Source of the DNA: Triplophysa rosa
Taxonomy: Eukaryota; Chordata; Actinopteri; Cypriniformes; Nemacheilidae
Assembly: GCF_024868665.1 (NCBI RefSeq)
Contig: NC_079890.1
Location: 974,391-1,038,390 of the forward strand
Length of the DNA stretch: 64,000 bases
Direction of reading: 5' to 3'
Shown here one piece after another: positions 24,043 through 36,869 of the stretch. The stretch's first letter is position 1; every line of letters starts with the position of its first letter. A program made the position numbers and the translations under genes. A model generated the notes under the pieces. It had not been told where the DNA came from. It was given only the letters and a program-made list of their open reading frames with translations, and ran no database searches.

Positions 24043-26830
24043 TATTGTTAAGTAAGTTGTTGCATTTTGGTCCTGGCACGCATCTGTGTTGTATCTCCAC
24101 TGGACCGCACCCAAGAGCTTCCCTGACAAATGTGTAGTGTGTCTAACTTCATTAACGTCATTTAAAGCATATATGATCTGTCAACTGTTTCATCCTTTAA
24201 ACTGTCTTTGGGTCATTACCTGGGTCATTTATAATAAATGTGTTTTTGTATGTGCAAACCAGAAAAGGTTGTTTTTATTATGTGTGGGACTGGAAGGCAT
24301 TTGAAAAGTAAACTGACCTGCCATTTGTTTCTTGGCCATTACCTTGTTTCTTTTTTGGTACTTAAATGTGAAAAATATTTATATTACAAGCTACACAATT
24401 GCAACTTGTATTCAAGCAAAATGTGGCACAAACTATGTCATGGCCTTTACCAACATCTGATTGATGGCTTACATAAGGGGCGTGTGTAAAACAGAGGTGT
24501 TTGGAGAGATGTTTTACCGCACCAGACAAGAGAGCAATGCCACGAACACACTGACACCTTTGTGCCCTTCAGACACCTAACCACTGCTGTTTACACACTT
24601 TCCACACGGAATCTTGGCAAGCGCGAGACAGAAAATATATTACAGCTGCTTTTATGGATGTGGATATAAAACAGATGGCACACATGTTAATGATGTTTTG
24701 CGAACTTCACACAATTTGGATGTGCATGCAAAACAATCAGACTTCTCTGTCAAACATACACAGTAATGCGTTTATGCACTTAAAAGCCAAACAAAAAATC
24801 CACAATAACATATTTAATAAATAAACTGAAAGTCTGATAATGAGCAACATTGTAAATGTTAAACGTGAAAAACAAAACAATGTGTAAAGATCAAACATAA
24901 TACAATGTTTATCATTCTACTTTATAAATAATGCCATTGCACACTAACCTGATGTATTGTCAGTTAGAAAGTCTTCGGTTGTCCTTCGGGATAACTCCAG
25001 CCTGCTGTCTTCATCAATATATGTGGCAGAAAAAGCCCATCACACATGTAGTCTAACGGTGGGAGTGTCTGCGTATGCAAATCAGCAGCATGACGTAAAG
25101 TAAGTGGGCGTGTCCACCTCAAGCCTCTGTCATCGGTGTACGCCTGGGTGTGTATGTGTGAGATTAGAGTGGAAGTGCAAAATACTACAGCGTCTGTGTG
25201 AGAGAGTGCATGTGTCTTACGAAGAACAAAAATATGAAGAGATAAAGAGACGAGTGTGGAACGTGTCACAACTGAGAGAATTCATTATAAGGCTCGGTTG
25301 TGAGGGTTTGGGCTGTTCTGGCGTCCTGTATTGTATTTTATATTCCTATTAACTAGATTATTCTACACTGTGGGGGCAAAATCGTGCTATACTAACCAAA
25401 CAGAATGAACACAGTGTTGCATAGACATCTGGTGGAAACCGGTAAAGCAAACGCACGCTTGCGACCAGCTACGATGATCTTCTCAACATATCACGAGCCT
25501 CGCGGCAGTTCGTGGCATAGGCACGAAATTTGGAATCTATTGATTCGTGTTCCTGGACACAAATTTGCCTTTTTTTTCGTGTCAGTCAGCATGACGTGTG
25601 AATGAACATTTATATATTTATAACCTGATATCAAAGACACACCTTACCCTAGTCCAAACATTAAATTCACAGCCACAAAGGCTAATTTTGCTAAAAATGG
25701 GAGTTTCACGAGGTGGCAAAGCAACGATAAAGGCCCACCCTAACCCCGCCCCTAAACATGACATCACAGGAGTCAAGTCAAATCATTACAAACATACGAA
25801 TGAGAGCGTAAGTATTCACATGAATGAGCCACCTAGTAAAATAGTTTGCGTTGATATTTATTTATGCATATGATATGACATGATGCAGCGTATTAAAATA
25901 AGTTTGATTGAAAGTCCTGCTGGGTGACACGAAAAAAGGGGGAAATTCAACAGAATCAACAGACTACATTTCGTGACTATGTCACGAATTCCTGTGAGAC
26001 AAATGTTTGTTGAAAACCACAGAGCCAAAACACTCCTGCACATTTTCCAAAGTTTCAATGTTTCTTTTTACAAAATCAGTAAAAAAAAGCTACGGACAGT
26101 CTTTAACAGCAAACACGTGAAATTCTTCACAAACATCTTTAAAATACATTTACTCAAGATGCCAACTTTTAATAGAATATAATCAATCAATAAGACTTGT
26201 TTTCAGGATTGTCATTAAAATGATCAATGTGGTATCTAAGGAAACTAAATGAATAAATGACATCGTGAATTTGAACAATATCGGTATACTGCGACACTCT
26301 TAAGAGATATAAGATAATCATATTTTGTCGTAAAAACTTTAGTGATTCTCTGTACTTCAGTGTGGGTCTCCTGGGCGGTTCAGAGCTCCTATATGGATCT
26401 TTTTTCCAAAGTTTTAATGAAGAAAATGCTTTAGGAGAATGTGAGTCACAGGTTTGAGCTCAACTTTACATGACAGCAGTGGTGGAGAACAGGGAACGTT
26501 CTTTCATCGTGAACTTTAATGCAGAATGTGTAATGCCACGGTACAAAATAAGTGCTTGTCATACGACAGCAGTTTACGCTGTGCACGTTGAATTTGATTT
26601 CAGAAAACAGGGGGTGTGTAGTCTTATGAATGAGCCTTTCATGAAACACCTGCGGTCAGAAAGCTGGACATACGACAGGGGTTTCCTAAAATATGGTTTG
26701 CTGGGTCAGAAGTGAGCAAATGTTATACAGCACATGTCTAAAATCACATTTTTATTCATGCATATTTTGTGAGTGAATGCTAGAAGAAATCAGTTTTATC
26801 TGAAAGTTCACATTCAACACGAATAAACAA
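24043..26830. other. f13a1 upstream region, no other gene seen
   Basis: A possible 5' noncoding f13a1 exon ends at about 24949 on the minus strand, where CATCAG is followed by the donor GTTAGT. Its start would lie near 25050-25250. Elsewhere only short open frames without splice context occur. Confidence 0.35.
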
Positions 26831-26834
26831 TCCC

Positions 26835-27015
26835 AAATAAAAATGGTGGGCTATTTTCGACTCAGCGTTGGGTCAAAAGGAGACAACCCCGTTGGGTTGA
26901 TTAACCTATGCTGGTTGTTTTAACATATTGTTAGATAACATATAAAAAAAACTATTTCGGGTTAATCCCGTTTTGACCCAACACTGTGTTGAAATTAACC
27001 CAACATTTTTAGAGC
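26835..27015. mobile_element. MITE with AAAAATG(G/T)TGGG ends
   Basis: The left end AAAAATGGTGGGCTATTTTC and the right end, minus strand AAAAATGTTGGGTTAATTTC, are imperfect inverted repeats. Similarity runs about 40 bases, through GTTGGGTCAAAA on both sides. A related partial copy lies at 47045-47145. Confidence 0.7.
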
Positions 27016-27311
27016 GTAATGATGGTGATGTGCCTACACAAAATGAACAACTTCTTGACCACAGAGCGTTCTTTTGATTTCCGTTATACCCATGCACAAG
27101 AGTTTGTGACGTTTCCTGTGTGAGTTACAGAAAACCACAGGTTAGTCATGTGACCAGACTTCCACATTCACAATTACCTTCTGCTCTGCCGTCGTGCTGT
27201 GCATTAGTAGGAAGTGAGCAGATACCTTTAGAAGTTACTGTAGGCATTATGGTGTTGTCAAAAAATTATACCCAAAAAGAAACAAAGCAAGACTGAAACC
27301 AAAAGGAAAAG

Positions 27312-30300
27312 ATGCAAACACAGATAGGAAGTGCTTCCCTCTCCGGTAAGCATTCATGATTGTTAATCTTCAAGCAGATGAATGATAGCAACCATGTACA
27401 TGTACGGTGCGCTTATTACTGTATGAATTTGATTGCATTCGTTTACAAAATATCAAACCAGATGGCAATAATGCTACGACTTTTCTTAGTTTTGCCTTTT
27501 TTAAGCATTTGGCAGACACAATTATGCAAAGTGACGTAATTCAAGCTATAGGCTACATATTTGATTAATTAGTGTGTTCTGTGTGGATCAAACCCATGAC
27601 CTTTCTGTTGCTAGCGCAATGCTCTAGCAATTTTCTGAGATATTGTGTCCAATTCAAAGTCAAGTGACTACATTACCTGCTTATTATATAGCTAATATTA
27701 CCCGATAAATAAACAAACGCATGAGCATAAATTAATGATTGATTTTACATTAGTCATGTGAAAGAAACCAATATATGAAAATTGCTACACTACCCTACAT
27801 TGCTACAAACTGTTGAGTTGTTTCAAATATGGACAAATACAACATTGATTTTACCATCCAACTAACCTAGAAAACGTCCGTACTTGCAACAACAACGTTC
27901 ATTATTCATAACTATTGGACGACCAAATTCATGTTCGCGACGGCTAAGATGTCCAAAAATATTTTGGGGTCATTGCATAAGAACTTCCTTCAAACCGACA
28001 CATGAACATTCATCTCCTCTCAAGTCTTTTAGATATCTATTTAATGTACATTGGGAGATGTTAAAAGCATGACGTGCACAAGACACTGATCTCACAGAAG
28101 CTGTTTTACAAGGTTGCTAATTTGTATGAATTTGTACAACATGAATATTAGAAGAAAGAAATTCTGAAGCCACTCCTCATCATTATATTTAAAGTCACTT
28201 GAGCGAAAGCACACTGTTCTAAAACGTACGAATGTGATCATACAATTTAAAACAGTTATGAATCGCCACGAGATTGTCTTTAATGAATGCAGTAAAACAT
28301 TAAAAAAGCTTATTTTCTATTACAGATGGGGTTGAAAGTCTTAGTCCCCGCCCTGCATCTCTTCCAGAACTTCGACTGGTTTTACTAGGCCGAAAAGGTG
28401 CTGGAAAGAGCTCTGCTGGAAATACCATTCTGTGCCTGCCGGGCGCGTTCGAGACCGGAAAACCAACTGAGGAGTGCGTTAAGAGACGTGCCGAAGTAGC
28501 AGGAAAACGCCTTACAGTCGTGGACACGCCCGGTTGGGAATGGTACTATCCGGTGAACGGCACTCCAGGATGGGTAAGACGAGAGACCATGCGAAGCATG
28601 TCTTTATGTCCACCGGGACCTCACGCCGTCCTCCTAGTGGTCCGATCCTGTACCTCAGTGACAGCGGAATACCATCGGCAAATCGAGGAGCACCTGGAAC
28701 TGTTGGGCAAGAAGGTGTGGGATCACACATTGGTGCTGTTCACACGAGGGGATGAACTGGGCTCGATTCCCATCGAGGAGAGGATTAAAAACGGCGGCAG
28801 GGACTTCCAAAGTCTTCTGAAAAGATGTGGAAATAGGTTCCACGTTCTGGAGAATAAACGGCGTGGTGAGGATGGGACTCAAGTGAAGGAACTGATGAGG
28901 AAGATGGACAAACTGGTGGAAGAGCGAGGAGGGAGATATTATGAGATTGACCTTCTACATCTGGAACTGGAGGCTGATGGCAAAAGAAGAGCAAGGGAGA
29001 GAAGGAAGAAACAGAGACTGATGGAGGCGCAAACCCAAAGAGGAAGCATCAGATCAGTGCTGATGAGTGAGTACACATACGTCAGACATTACATACAGAA
29101 ACACTTATTGTAAAATGTTACTTGTTTATAACTTTTAAAAATGAAAAAGTGGTGTGTGACACGAGTGTGTGATTCGGCATATTCTTGTTTGACCATAATC
29201 AATGTTTTTGGCCACAAAAGTTTTCATAAATTATGACTATATGAAAAGGGTTTTACTAATCTACATAATATCTAGATTTGGTTTAAGAAAGGTAATCGTA
29301 ACACGTGTAAATTTCATTCGACGGTATCTCAGATTTTCACAAGTAACATATTTTGTGTGGTTTCGTTTCTGTTAGATGTCAATCCTCAAGTTGAAGATCT
29401 GGACGAGAAAAATCTTTTCTCCAGGGGTTCACGGCGTCTCCCGGAGCTGAGACTGGTTCTGATGGGAGAGAGGGAGACGGGAAAGAGCTCCGCTGGGAAT
29501 GCCATCCTCGGAGGACCAGGATACTTCAAAAGCGGAGAAGCAACAGAGGAATGCTTAAGACAGCAGGCAGAAGTTTCAAACAGGCTGCTCACGGTGATAG
29601 ACGTGCCCGGATGGGAGGGCGGCCCGGAGGGAACGACTCCGGAGAGAGTGAAGCGAGAGATCGGATTGAGCGTGACACTCTGCCCTCCCGGACCTCACGC
29701 CTTTCTTCTGGCGTTGAGAGTGGACGCTCTCGTCCAAGCTCCGTCAGTCCGGGACCACCTGGAGCTTCTGGAAGAGACGGTTTGGAGACATACGCTTCTT
29801 CTCTTCACGAGAGGAGACCAACTACGGCAGGGAGTCACCATCGAGCAGCAAATCCAAGGTGGAGGCAAGGACCTCCACTGGCTGATGGAAAAATGTTCAA
29901 GCAGGTTCCACGTCATCAGCAGCAACTTGTGTTCGCAAGGTCGCAGTTCCTCCGAACAGATAACCGGACTTCTCGAGAAGATCGAAAAAATGGCAGCAGG
30001 GAACCGGTGCGAGGCCTTCTCACCGCTCGTCCATGAGATTCAAGAGTTGGGAAGACAAAAGAACGAGAAATTTCAGCTGAAAGTCAAGGAGTTCAATGAG
30101 AAGCTTCAACGGCAAGAAGAGGAACTGAAGAAGATGAAGGAGAGGGAGGTCAAGAGCATTCGGTGGTTTTTCGAAAGACGCAAAAAAGACAAAGCGCAAT
30201 TCCCCGGGAAGACCGAGAGGGAGGAGGCGCCATACAGAGGCGAGGACGACAGAAAGAGCATGATGGGCGAGCTTGAGGAGAGGATGGCGTGGTTGACTGA

Positions 30301-33300
30301 CAACAGGGACAGAGAGATACAAGAGCTGACCACAGAAATGGGCCGAGTCACGGCATCCCTCCATCGGGAACAACGAGAAAAGGAGCAACTGGAAAAGAGG
30401 TCAGAAGAACGAGACAGAGAGAGGGAAGAACTTAAAGAGAAGGCGGAAGAACTTCAACTAAAACTGCTGGAACTGGAGCACAAGTGTGTCGTGAAAGAGC
30501 AAGAACGGAAAGAGAGAGACGCCGAATTTCAACGTGTTCACCAGAATGAGCTTGATGAGATGAGAAACAAACTGGCAGATGCGGAAAACAAGCATGAGGC
30601 GACGAGAAGAAAATCTGAAGAAACTCACAAAGAAATGGAGGAAGGGGCCAGACAGAAACTTCAGGAGATGGAGAGCAAGCTGAACGAAAAGGACAAGACG
30701 ATCCAAAGGATCCTCATAGAAATCCAGGAGGTGACTTTAAAGGCCGAGAGCAAAGAAAGAGAAAAGGATGAAGAGATGGTCAAACTGAGACAAGTGTTAG
30801 AGATGATGACCGAAGAGATGGAACAGCTTCAGACGTCATATCGAGAGCAAGTGAAACTGACGGAAACGGAGAGAGAAACGCATGCAAACGTCATAGAGAA
30901 ATGCAACACGCTCATAGATAAACTTGCAGGGAAAGACGAGGAAATAGCTGTCATGCGGCGGGAACAAGAACAAACCAAAAAAGAGAAAGAGGAAGAGCTG
31001 TGTCGAAATGATGTGACGCAAGAGAAACTGCGGCAAAAGCAAGAGGAAATAAATACACTGAAACAAAGACTCGCCGAGCAAGATGATGAAAGAAATGCAT
31101 TGAGGCAAAGCATCAACGAAAAACAGAAAGACATCGAAAAGCTGAAAGACACCGTGCAGATTCATAATGAAGAAAGTGCATCCAAACTAAAACAATTACG
31201 TGAAGAACTCAACGTAAAAGAGGACGAAATACACAAATTAAAACGAAGAGACGTGGAGAAGAACAAAGAAATGGACACACTTCAGCAAACTATGGTTGAC
31301 GAGCGGAGTGAGATAGAAAAGTTGACAGACATCATTCAGACGAACGGTCAAGAAATGACCAAATTAAGACAAACGGACACGGAGAAAGACAGAGAAATGG
31401 ACATATTGAGACGAAACATCAATGAAAAACAAAATGACATAGAAAAGCTGAAAGACATCATCCAGGATAATAACGAAGAAAGTGCATCCAAACTAAAACG
31501 TTTACATGAAGAACTCAACGTAAAAGAGGACGAAATACTTACATTAAAACAAAGAGACGCAGAGAAAGAAAACGAAATCTACATTTTCAGACAAAACATC
31601 AACGGAAAACAGAGGGACATAGAAAAGTTAAAAGACGCCGTCCAGGCAAATGTGGAAGAAAGCACAGCTCAACTAAAAGATTTACAGGATGAACTCAAAG
31701 TTAAAGATGATGAAATACACCAGTTAAAACAGAGAGATCTGGAGAAAGAGAGAAAAATTGACATGTTGAGAAAAAACACCGAAGAAAAACAGAAAGCTAT
31801 TGACAACTTAACGGAAAACACAAAGACAAACGCAGAAAAACATGCCGCTCAACTACAACATTTAGAGAACGAGCTTGAAGTAAAGATGGAGGACCACAGA
31901 AGAAAGAACAAGATGACAGAAGACGAGCTGGAAAAAATCACGAGTCAACACAAAGACGAGACTGAGAAGAAAGAGAAGATCATCCATTGGTTAAAGCAAC
32001 AACACGCGGACATCGAACGAAACTTGGAGGAGCTGAGACAGCAGAGCAAAGATGACCGAGAAAACAACAGCATCTTACAAAACACAAACGCAGAACTGGA
32101 GAAGAAAAACCAAGAGCTGACGTTTAAATGCGAGAGTCTTGAGAAGGTTTTGCGAGCTCTCAGAGAGACGGAGGATGAGATGAAAGAGATGCTCGGCCGC
32201 TACGAGACACAGAAGGAAAAAGACGCTCGGTCTCTAGAGCAAATGCAAGAGCAACAGCATCAGATGGATGAGTTCAAACAAGTGTTAGAAGAGAAACAGA
32301 GAGAGATGAAAGAGCTCACAGTGTCTTATGAAACTAAACTGATGGGCCGAAACGGAAAAGACATGGAAGCGTTGGAGAGAGAACGGCAAATTCAAAGGAG
32401 AGAGGAGGAGGCCAAAAACACAGAAGAGAATTTGGCAGAAAGCTGGAAGGAACTAGAACAAAACCAACATGACTTGGCAAAACGAGAAGACGGCATTAAC
32501 AGAAGAGAAAAAGAGCTTACAGATGAAAGGAAGAATTTGGAGAAAAAACGGGAAAACCAGAGTGAGAAGTACAAACGTACGGCGGCGGATCTGGAGGGAA
32601 TGAAAGAGGAGCTCGAGAAAAGACAAGGTGAGCTTATAGATAGAGAGAAAAAGATCAGAGAGAGAGAGCAAGAGATAAGCCAAACGAAAGAAGAACTAGA
32701 CGCAGCTTGGGAGGAAATGGAGGCCGAGCGAAAGGAGATGAAGGATGTGAACGAAAAGCACGAGAAACATCTGGAAAACCTAAAACGACGGCTGGAGACA
32801 AGAGAACAAGAACTGCTGGAAACCGAGACGAAGTTAGTAAAAGAGCGTCGTGAGCTTAAAGAAGAAGAGAAGGCTTTGGGGTCGCTCAGAGTGAGTTTGG
32901 AAACGAGAGAAAATGAATTTAACAAACGTGAAACTGATGCACAACAGATGTGGGAAGTAAAAATGCAAGAACTTGAAAACAACAAACATGAGGTAGACAA
33001 ATGGCAAGCAGAGCTGGACAATAAAGAACACGAGCTGCTGCGACGAACAGATGAACTGCAGAGAAACAAAACGCTTACAGAGCAAAGTCAAGATCGAGAG
33101 AAAGCGTTACTTCAGAGCATTCACGAGGAATTGGGAAGTGGGGAGCAAGAGCTAAAAAAATGCGAAGAAGCGCTTTGTCGAAGAGAGCACAAACTGAAAA
33201 GCGAAGAAATCCATTTGGAGAAAAGACAGCAAGCTGTGCAAAACAGGGCGGAGCAGAATGAAAACACCTTGCACGGTCTTCAAAAACAGCAGGATGATTT

Positions 33301-34408
33301 GAAAGACAAAGAGAAGTGTTTGGATGCCAAAGAAACGCAACTGCGCCACCTCGAAGCCGAGCTCAACAGCCGAGGCCATGACGTAACCCAAAAAGAGCGA
33401 TTCCTGCAGGGCCGAGAATGTGACCTACAGAACAAAGAACGTGACATGGAAAGCAAAAGACAAACGCTGGAGCGAAAAGAAAAAGACTTGGAGGACAGTA
33501 AACAACAACTGGGGAGCAAAGAGAGAGATTCGAGTGAAGATTTGCAAAAGAAACGAGAAGAACTGGAAAAGTGGGAGAAATATTTGTACAACGCCGAGCT
33601 CAAACTGATACACGAAGAGCCGTTCTCAGAGTATAGACGGCGGACAAACGGCGCTGAATTTGATGGAAAACAAGAAGAAAGGGAAGTTGAGGGAGACATT
33701 TGTGAAAGAGACGCAACAAACTCAAAAATCAGGCATGCAAATAACAGACGGGTGAAGACTTGGAACAGCAACGGGTCGCTGAAAGACAAGCCACGAGAAC
33801 ATAGTCGAATCCGTGCTAAGAAAGAGTCGTCGGATGAAGACTTCTTTGAACCTGCCATCGTCTTCCAAAGCAGCCCGATGTTGGAGCTGAAACTGATGCT
33901 TCTCACGGACACCTGGTCTTCGCGGCACACAGCGAGACACGCGTTCCTGGGGCCGGACGCCGACGGAGGAGACCCTTGGACAGGAGAGATAGCCGGCAGG
34001 AGACTTACTGTCGTGACTCCACAAGGTCTGAAATGGCGATCTGGAGCCGACAGCGAGGTCGCGTTTGAAAAGCATCTCTCTCGAAGTTTGTCCCTCTGTC
34101 ATCCAGGACCACACGCCTTCATCCTGTTGATACCTGCGTACGTGTGCTTCACCGCTCAGTACAGACGTGCGGTGGAACGGACCGTGGCGGCGCTCGGAGA
34201 GGGGGTGTGGCGGCGTGCTATCGTTCTGCTCACCTGGGGGGAGACGTTGGGAGAAAGCGGCCGGCAGCACGTCAGGAGAAACGGGGACCTGGAGTGGCTG
34301 GTCAGAAAGTGTGGAAACAGATGTCACGTGCTTGACAACAGACACCGGGAGACTCACGTGGTGAAGCTGCTGGAGCAAGTCGAGCTGATGTTGACAGGGA
34401 AAAGTTAA
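27312..34408 (+). CDS. Giant AIG1/GIMAP-type GTPase with long coiled coil
   Basis: Exons: 27312-27345 (start MQTQIGSASLS), 28326-29066 and one 5033-base exon 29376-34408. Joins are phase 1 and give 1935 aa. AIG1 GTPase 1 (about residues 24-235) has P-loop GRKGAGKSS (33-41), DTPGW (78-82), CPPGPHAVLL and TRGDEL. GTPase 2 (about 280-480) has GERETGKSS (289-297), DVPGW and TRGDQL. About 1250 residues of Glu/Lys/Gln-rich heptad coiled coil follow (about 480-1730), with a 60-residue internal repeat. The C-terminal domain (about 1757-1935) keeps CHPGPHAFILL and CGNRCHVLDN but lacks a P-loop (TDTWSSRHT) and TRGD (TWGET). AIG1/GIMAP proteins are immune-type GTPases, often membrane-associated and self-assembling. 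No transmembrane segment was seen. The function here is inferred as a scaffold. Both exon 2 and exon 3 open with an AIG1 domain in the same phase, so exon duplication is likely. Confidence 0.87.
27497..27640 (-). repeat. tRNA-derived SINE remnant in the GIMAP intron
   Basis: On the minus strand it shows CTAGCAACAGAAAGGTCATGG and GGTTTGATCC (diverged box B). The tail TGTCTGCCAAATGCTTAAA follows, as in the copies at 56090 and 34418. It lies in intron 1 of the giant GIMAP gene. Confidence 0.55.
31112..31900 (+). repeat. 180-base in-frame repeat in the coiled-coil exon
   Basis: Units of 60 codons start at 31112, 31418 and 31598, and a diverged unit starts at 31778. A short 42-codon unit sits at 31292-31417. 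Each full unit begins INEKQ-DIEKLKD or similar, continues EESASKLK-L and EELNVKEDEI, and ends EK-EID-LR-N. Units 1 and 3 share long nearly identical blocks at DNA level (for example GAAGAAAGTGCATCCAAACT). Sixty residues equal seven heptads plus one hendecad, so the coiled-coil register could be kept. Confidence 0.9.
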
Positions 34409-34417
34409 CGTTACTAC

Positions 34418-34478
34418 ATTTACATTTACATGCATGGCAGACGCTTTTATCCGAAGCTACTTGCATTGCATTATCCTA
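34418..34478 (-). repeat. SINE 3' tail just after the GIMAP stop
   Basis: On the minus strand GGATAAAAGCGTCTGCCATG followed by TGTAAATGTAAA matches the conserved tail of fish tRNA-derived SINEs. It begins 10 bases after the stop codon, so the 3' UTR probably contains it. Confidence 0.65.
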
Positions 34479-36095
34479 TACATAAGTACCACAAAAAGGA
34501 AGAGTTTAACTGAGCCGTAGCCTACTATCTGTGAATATTTATGTTTAATTTATGATGGTGGATTTTGTTGGCCTTGAATTTGATTGAATTATACGCGAGT
34601 GTTCATCTCATATGTCCTTGTGTTTTTCTTAACACGAATACACAAACCGTTAAATACTGTAAGAAAGCACCAAGCACATCTAAAACATTTACCATTATGT
34701 TCTTATGCAATGCACAGATATGTTACGCTCTGAAAATACATTCAAATAATTATAAAGAAAATTATAAAGATAATCCCATTAGGGAGATTTTATTATAGTA
34801 AAAATGATGTAGTAAACCACATTTTGGGAAAATGGTTACCGTTTACTACAAAATACCATAGTTTTAATACGAATACCGTATTTAAACTGTTATTACTGAA
34901 GCCAAAACATGGTTACAGAACCATGATTCTTCTAACCATAACTTACCCCTTGAACCAGAAGGAATGGATTGGTTGATCAAATGGAACACAAGCCCTTAAC
35001 TCAGTTCAAAGCCTACTGACCCTAAATCTAACATCGACCTGGTTGATAGAAATGTTGTGCAGGACCAACAACTAAAATTACACATGAGTAAAAAACATTT
35101 GATAGATGTCGTTGCGTTATGTAGAATAACTGTGTTTAACATTTAACCCAGTGGAGTAGCAGAATTATAGCTGCATTCGTTCTCACCACACGATGGCGCA
35201 CTTGTATAAGCTGCCCAAATAAATACAACTGTTTGACAAAAGTTCCTCACACCCGACGTTGTGTTGACACAATTAGTAATTATCATCACGTAAACAATCA
35301 TTAACTATGACAGATGCTGTTTCTATGTTTTTTACCTCCGTTTAATTTTGGTGGATATGTGTCGTTCAGTGCCTTGCCACAGCCTTGGGTACACCGGTGT
35401 AGACCTCGGCTGGGTTAAAAGTTCATATTTTCATTTTTAGACAATGATGAATTTATCCAGGGATCTGAACATGTGTGTTGATACCGGTGAGATAAGCCGT
35501 TAAATTAGTCGTGACTGAAGTTTATCCGTCGACTTTGTTAAGTACAAACAGAAGGAAACTGGAGGAATTTTCCATTAGTGGCTCGTGAAGCGGCGGATGT
35601 CCTTCATCCTGACAGGAAATGATGCTCTGTAAACCCCAAAACGGTTTTTTTGCATCCACTGAAAAAATCACTTTATGTGTCACACACAGAAAACGCAACA
35701 TTTTGTCTGAGGACTAATTGAGATGTTCTTCCGCCGGTCAGATGCAATGCTGAAAACATAGTGTTTAGTCCGTTTATAACATGGGGTCTTTTAAAATAAT
35801 CCATTATTAATCGCTTCAAGTAACGTAGACCACATTATAGATTTTAGAAAATAATATGCAATATTATAAAGTCCATTAGCTCTGTAATGTCCATTAATGA
35901 TCATTTTGGGTCATTATCTGCCTTTAATGATCATGCAAAGCTATGCTAACATCAGTTCACTAGCATCTCTTCTGCCTGAAAAGTCAATTTACTGTTTTAC
36001 TAAACATATATGTGCAATTCTTTGCATGCTTGCAGTTGCATTGTGTTATGTGTAATGGATGAGAAAAACTCTTCACAATTTTAATGAGACTAAAT
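34479..36095. other. 3' flank of the giant GIMAP gene
   Basis: The UTR end is not fixed. An AATAAA lies at about 35218. No further exon was recognised in this AT-rich stretch. Confidence 0.35.
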
Positions 36096-36646
36096 CAGGG
36101 TCGGCCCAGCCTCTGTTGGTGCCCTAGGCAAGATTTAAGATTGCGCCCCTCCTATACAAAATAAATAAATGAATAAATAAAGATGAATTTTTTTGCAAAA
36201 TTCATATTTATTTTAATATAAAATGAATTGTGATTAACTTAAATAGGAAGTAAATAAATAACAACTACAAATATTACTACTAACTGTTTCACCTCACACG
36301 AATAAAGTTATTTGTGCGAGTAAACATACACAAGATAAACATACAAAGTCAATGCAAATAAATAGAACGTACGTAAATCGCGTCTTCCGTGCACGTTAAA
36401 AAAATTCAACTCGGGCGAGAATTTTGCCTTGCGTGAAAATAACGAACTACTCCCGCGAGTAATAAAGTGCAAGAAACGCGTTTGGTCTGAACACAACATG
36501 TTGTAGTCTGGGAGTGTGATTAGCTGCACAGATCACACTAGGTGACGTAATTCATAAGGCGTTAAGATGGTAAATTAATTAAAATCTTCACTCGTTTTGG
36601 CACCCCTAGCATTTGCCTACTCCGCCTATGCCCAGTGCCGGCCCTG
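36096..36646. mobile_element. hAT-like element, 551 bases, near-perfect 8-bp duplication
   Basis: The ends CAGGGTCGGCCCAG and, on the minus strand, CAGGGCCGGCACTGGGC form imperfect inverted repeats. The flanks GACTAAAT (36088-36095) and GACCAAAT (36647-36654) differ at one of eight bases. No transposase frame is present. Confidence 0.75.
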
Positions 36647-36869
36647 GACCAAATTCACTATAATTACCACAACCACATTTGCCCACCTCTCATCTCTTTC
36701 TTTTCTTTAAAGTCCCAGTGAAATAAAAAATGACAATTCTTATTTTTTCATGAAATATAGCGTATATACTAAATAGCTTATCCATGTGGGTCATTTTCTT
36801 TTTAAAATTCATGTACCCTCATAATCTTCAGTTAAAATCTAAAAATTCACTTCCGCGCTGAAATGACTA

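Noticed and set aside
27884..28072. Transposase fragment
   Set aside because: One minus-strand frame vaguely suggests a helix-turn-helix (CTLNRYLKDLRG), but the similarity is too short to support a family.
28520..29113. AIG1 gene starting at 28520 and ending at 29113
   Set aside because: The codon at 28520 is GTG inside the domain, after the P-loop. The real exon runs 28326-29066 with acceptor and donor, and the extra residues past 29066 are intron.
29551..30036. Plus-strand 161-codon frame in the second GTPase
   Set aside because: Out-of-frame shadow; the real frame carries GKSSAGN, DVPGW and TRGD.
32392..33069. Ser/Phe-rich minus-strand open frame of 225 codons
   Set aside because: It is the reverse complement of the Glu/Lys-rich coiled-coil exon (GAA/GAG/AAA read as Ser/Phe/Leu codons), with no independent motif.
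33722..34435. Minus-strand open frame of 237 codons over the GIMAP C-terminus
   Set aside because: Antisense shadow of the pseudo-GTPase domain; no splice context or family match.
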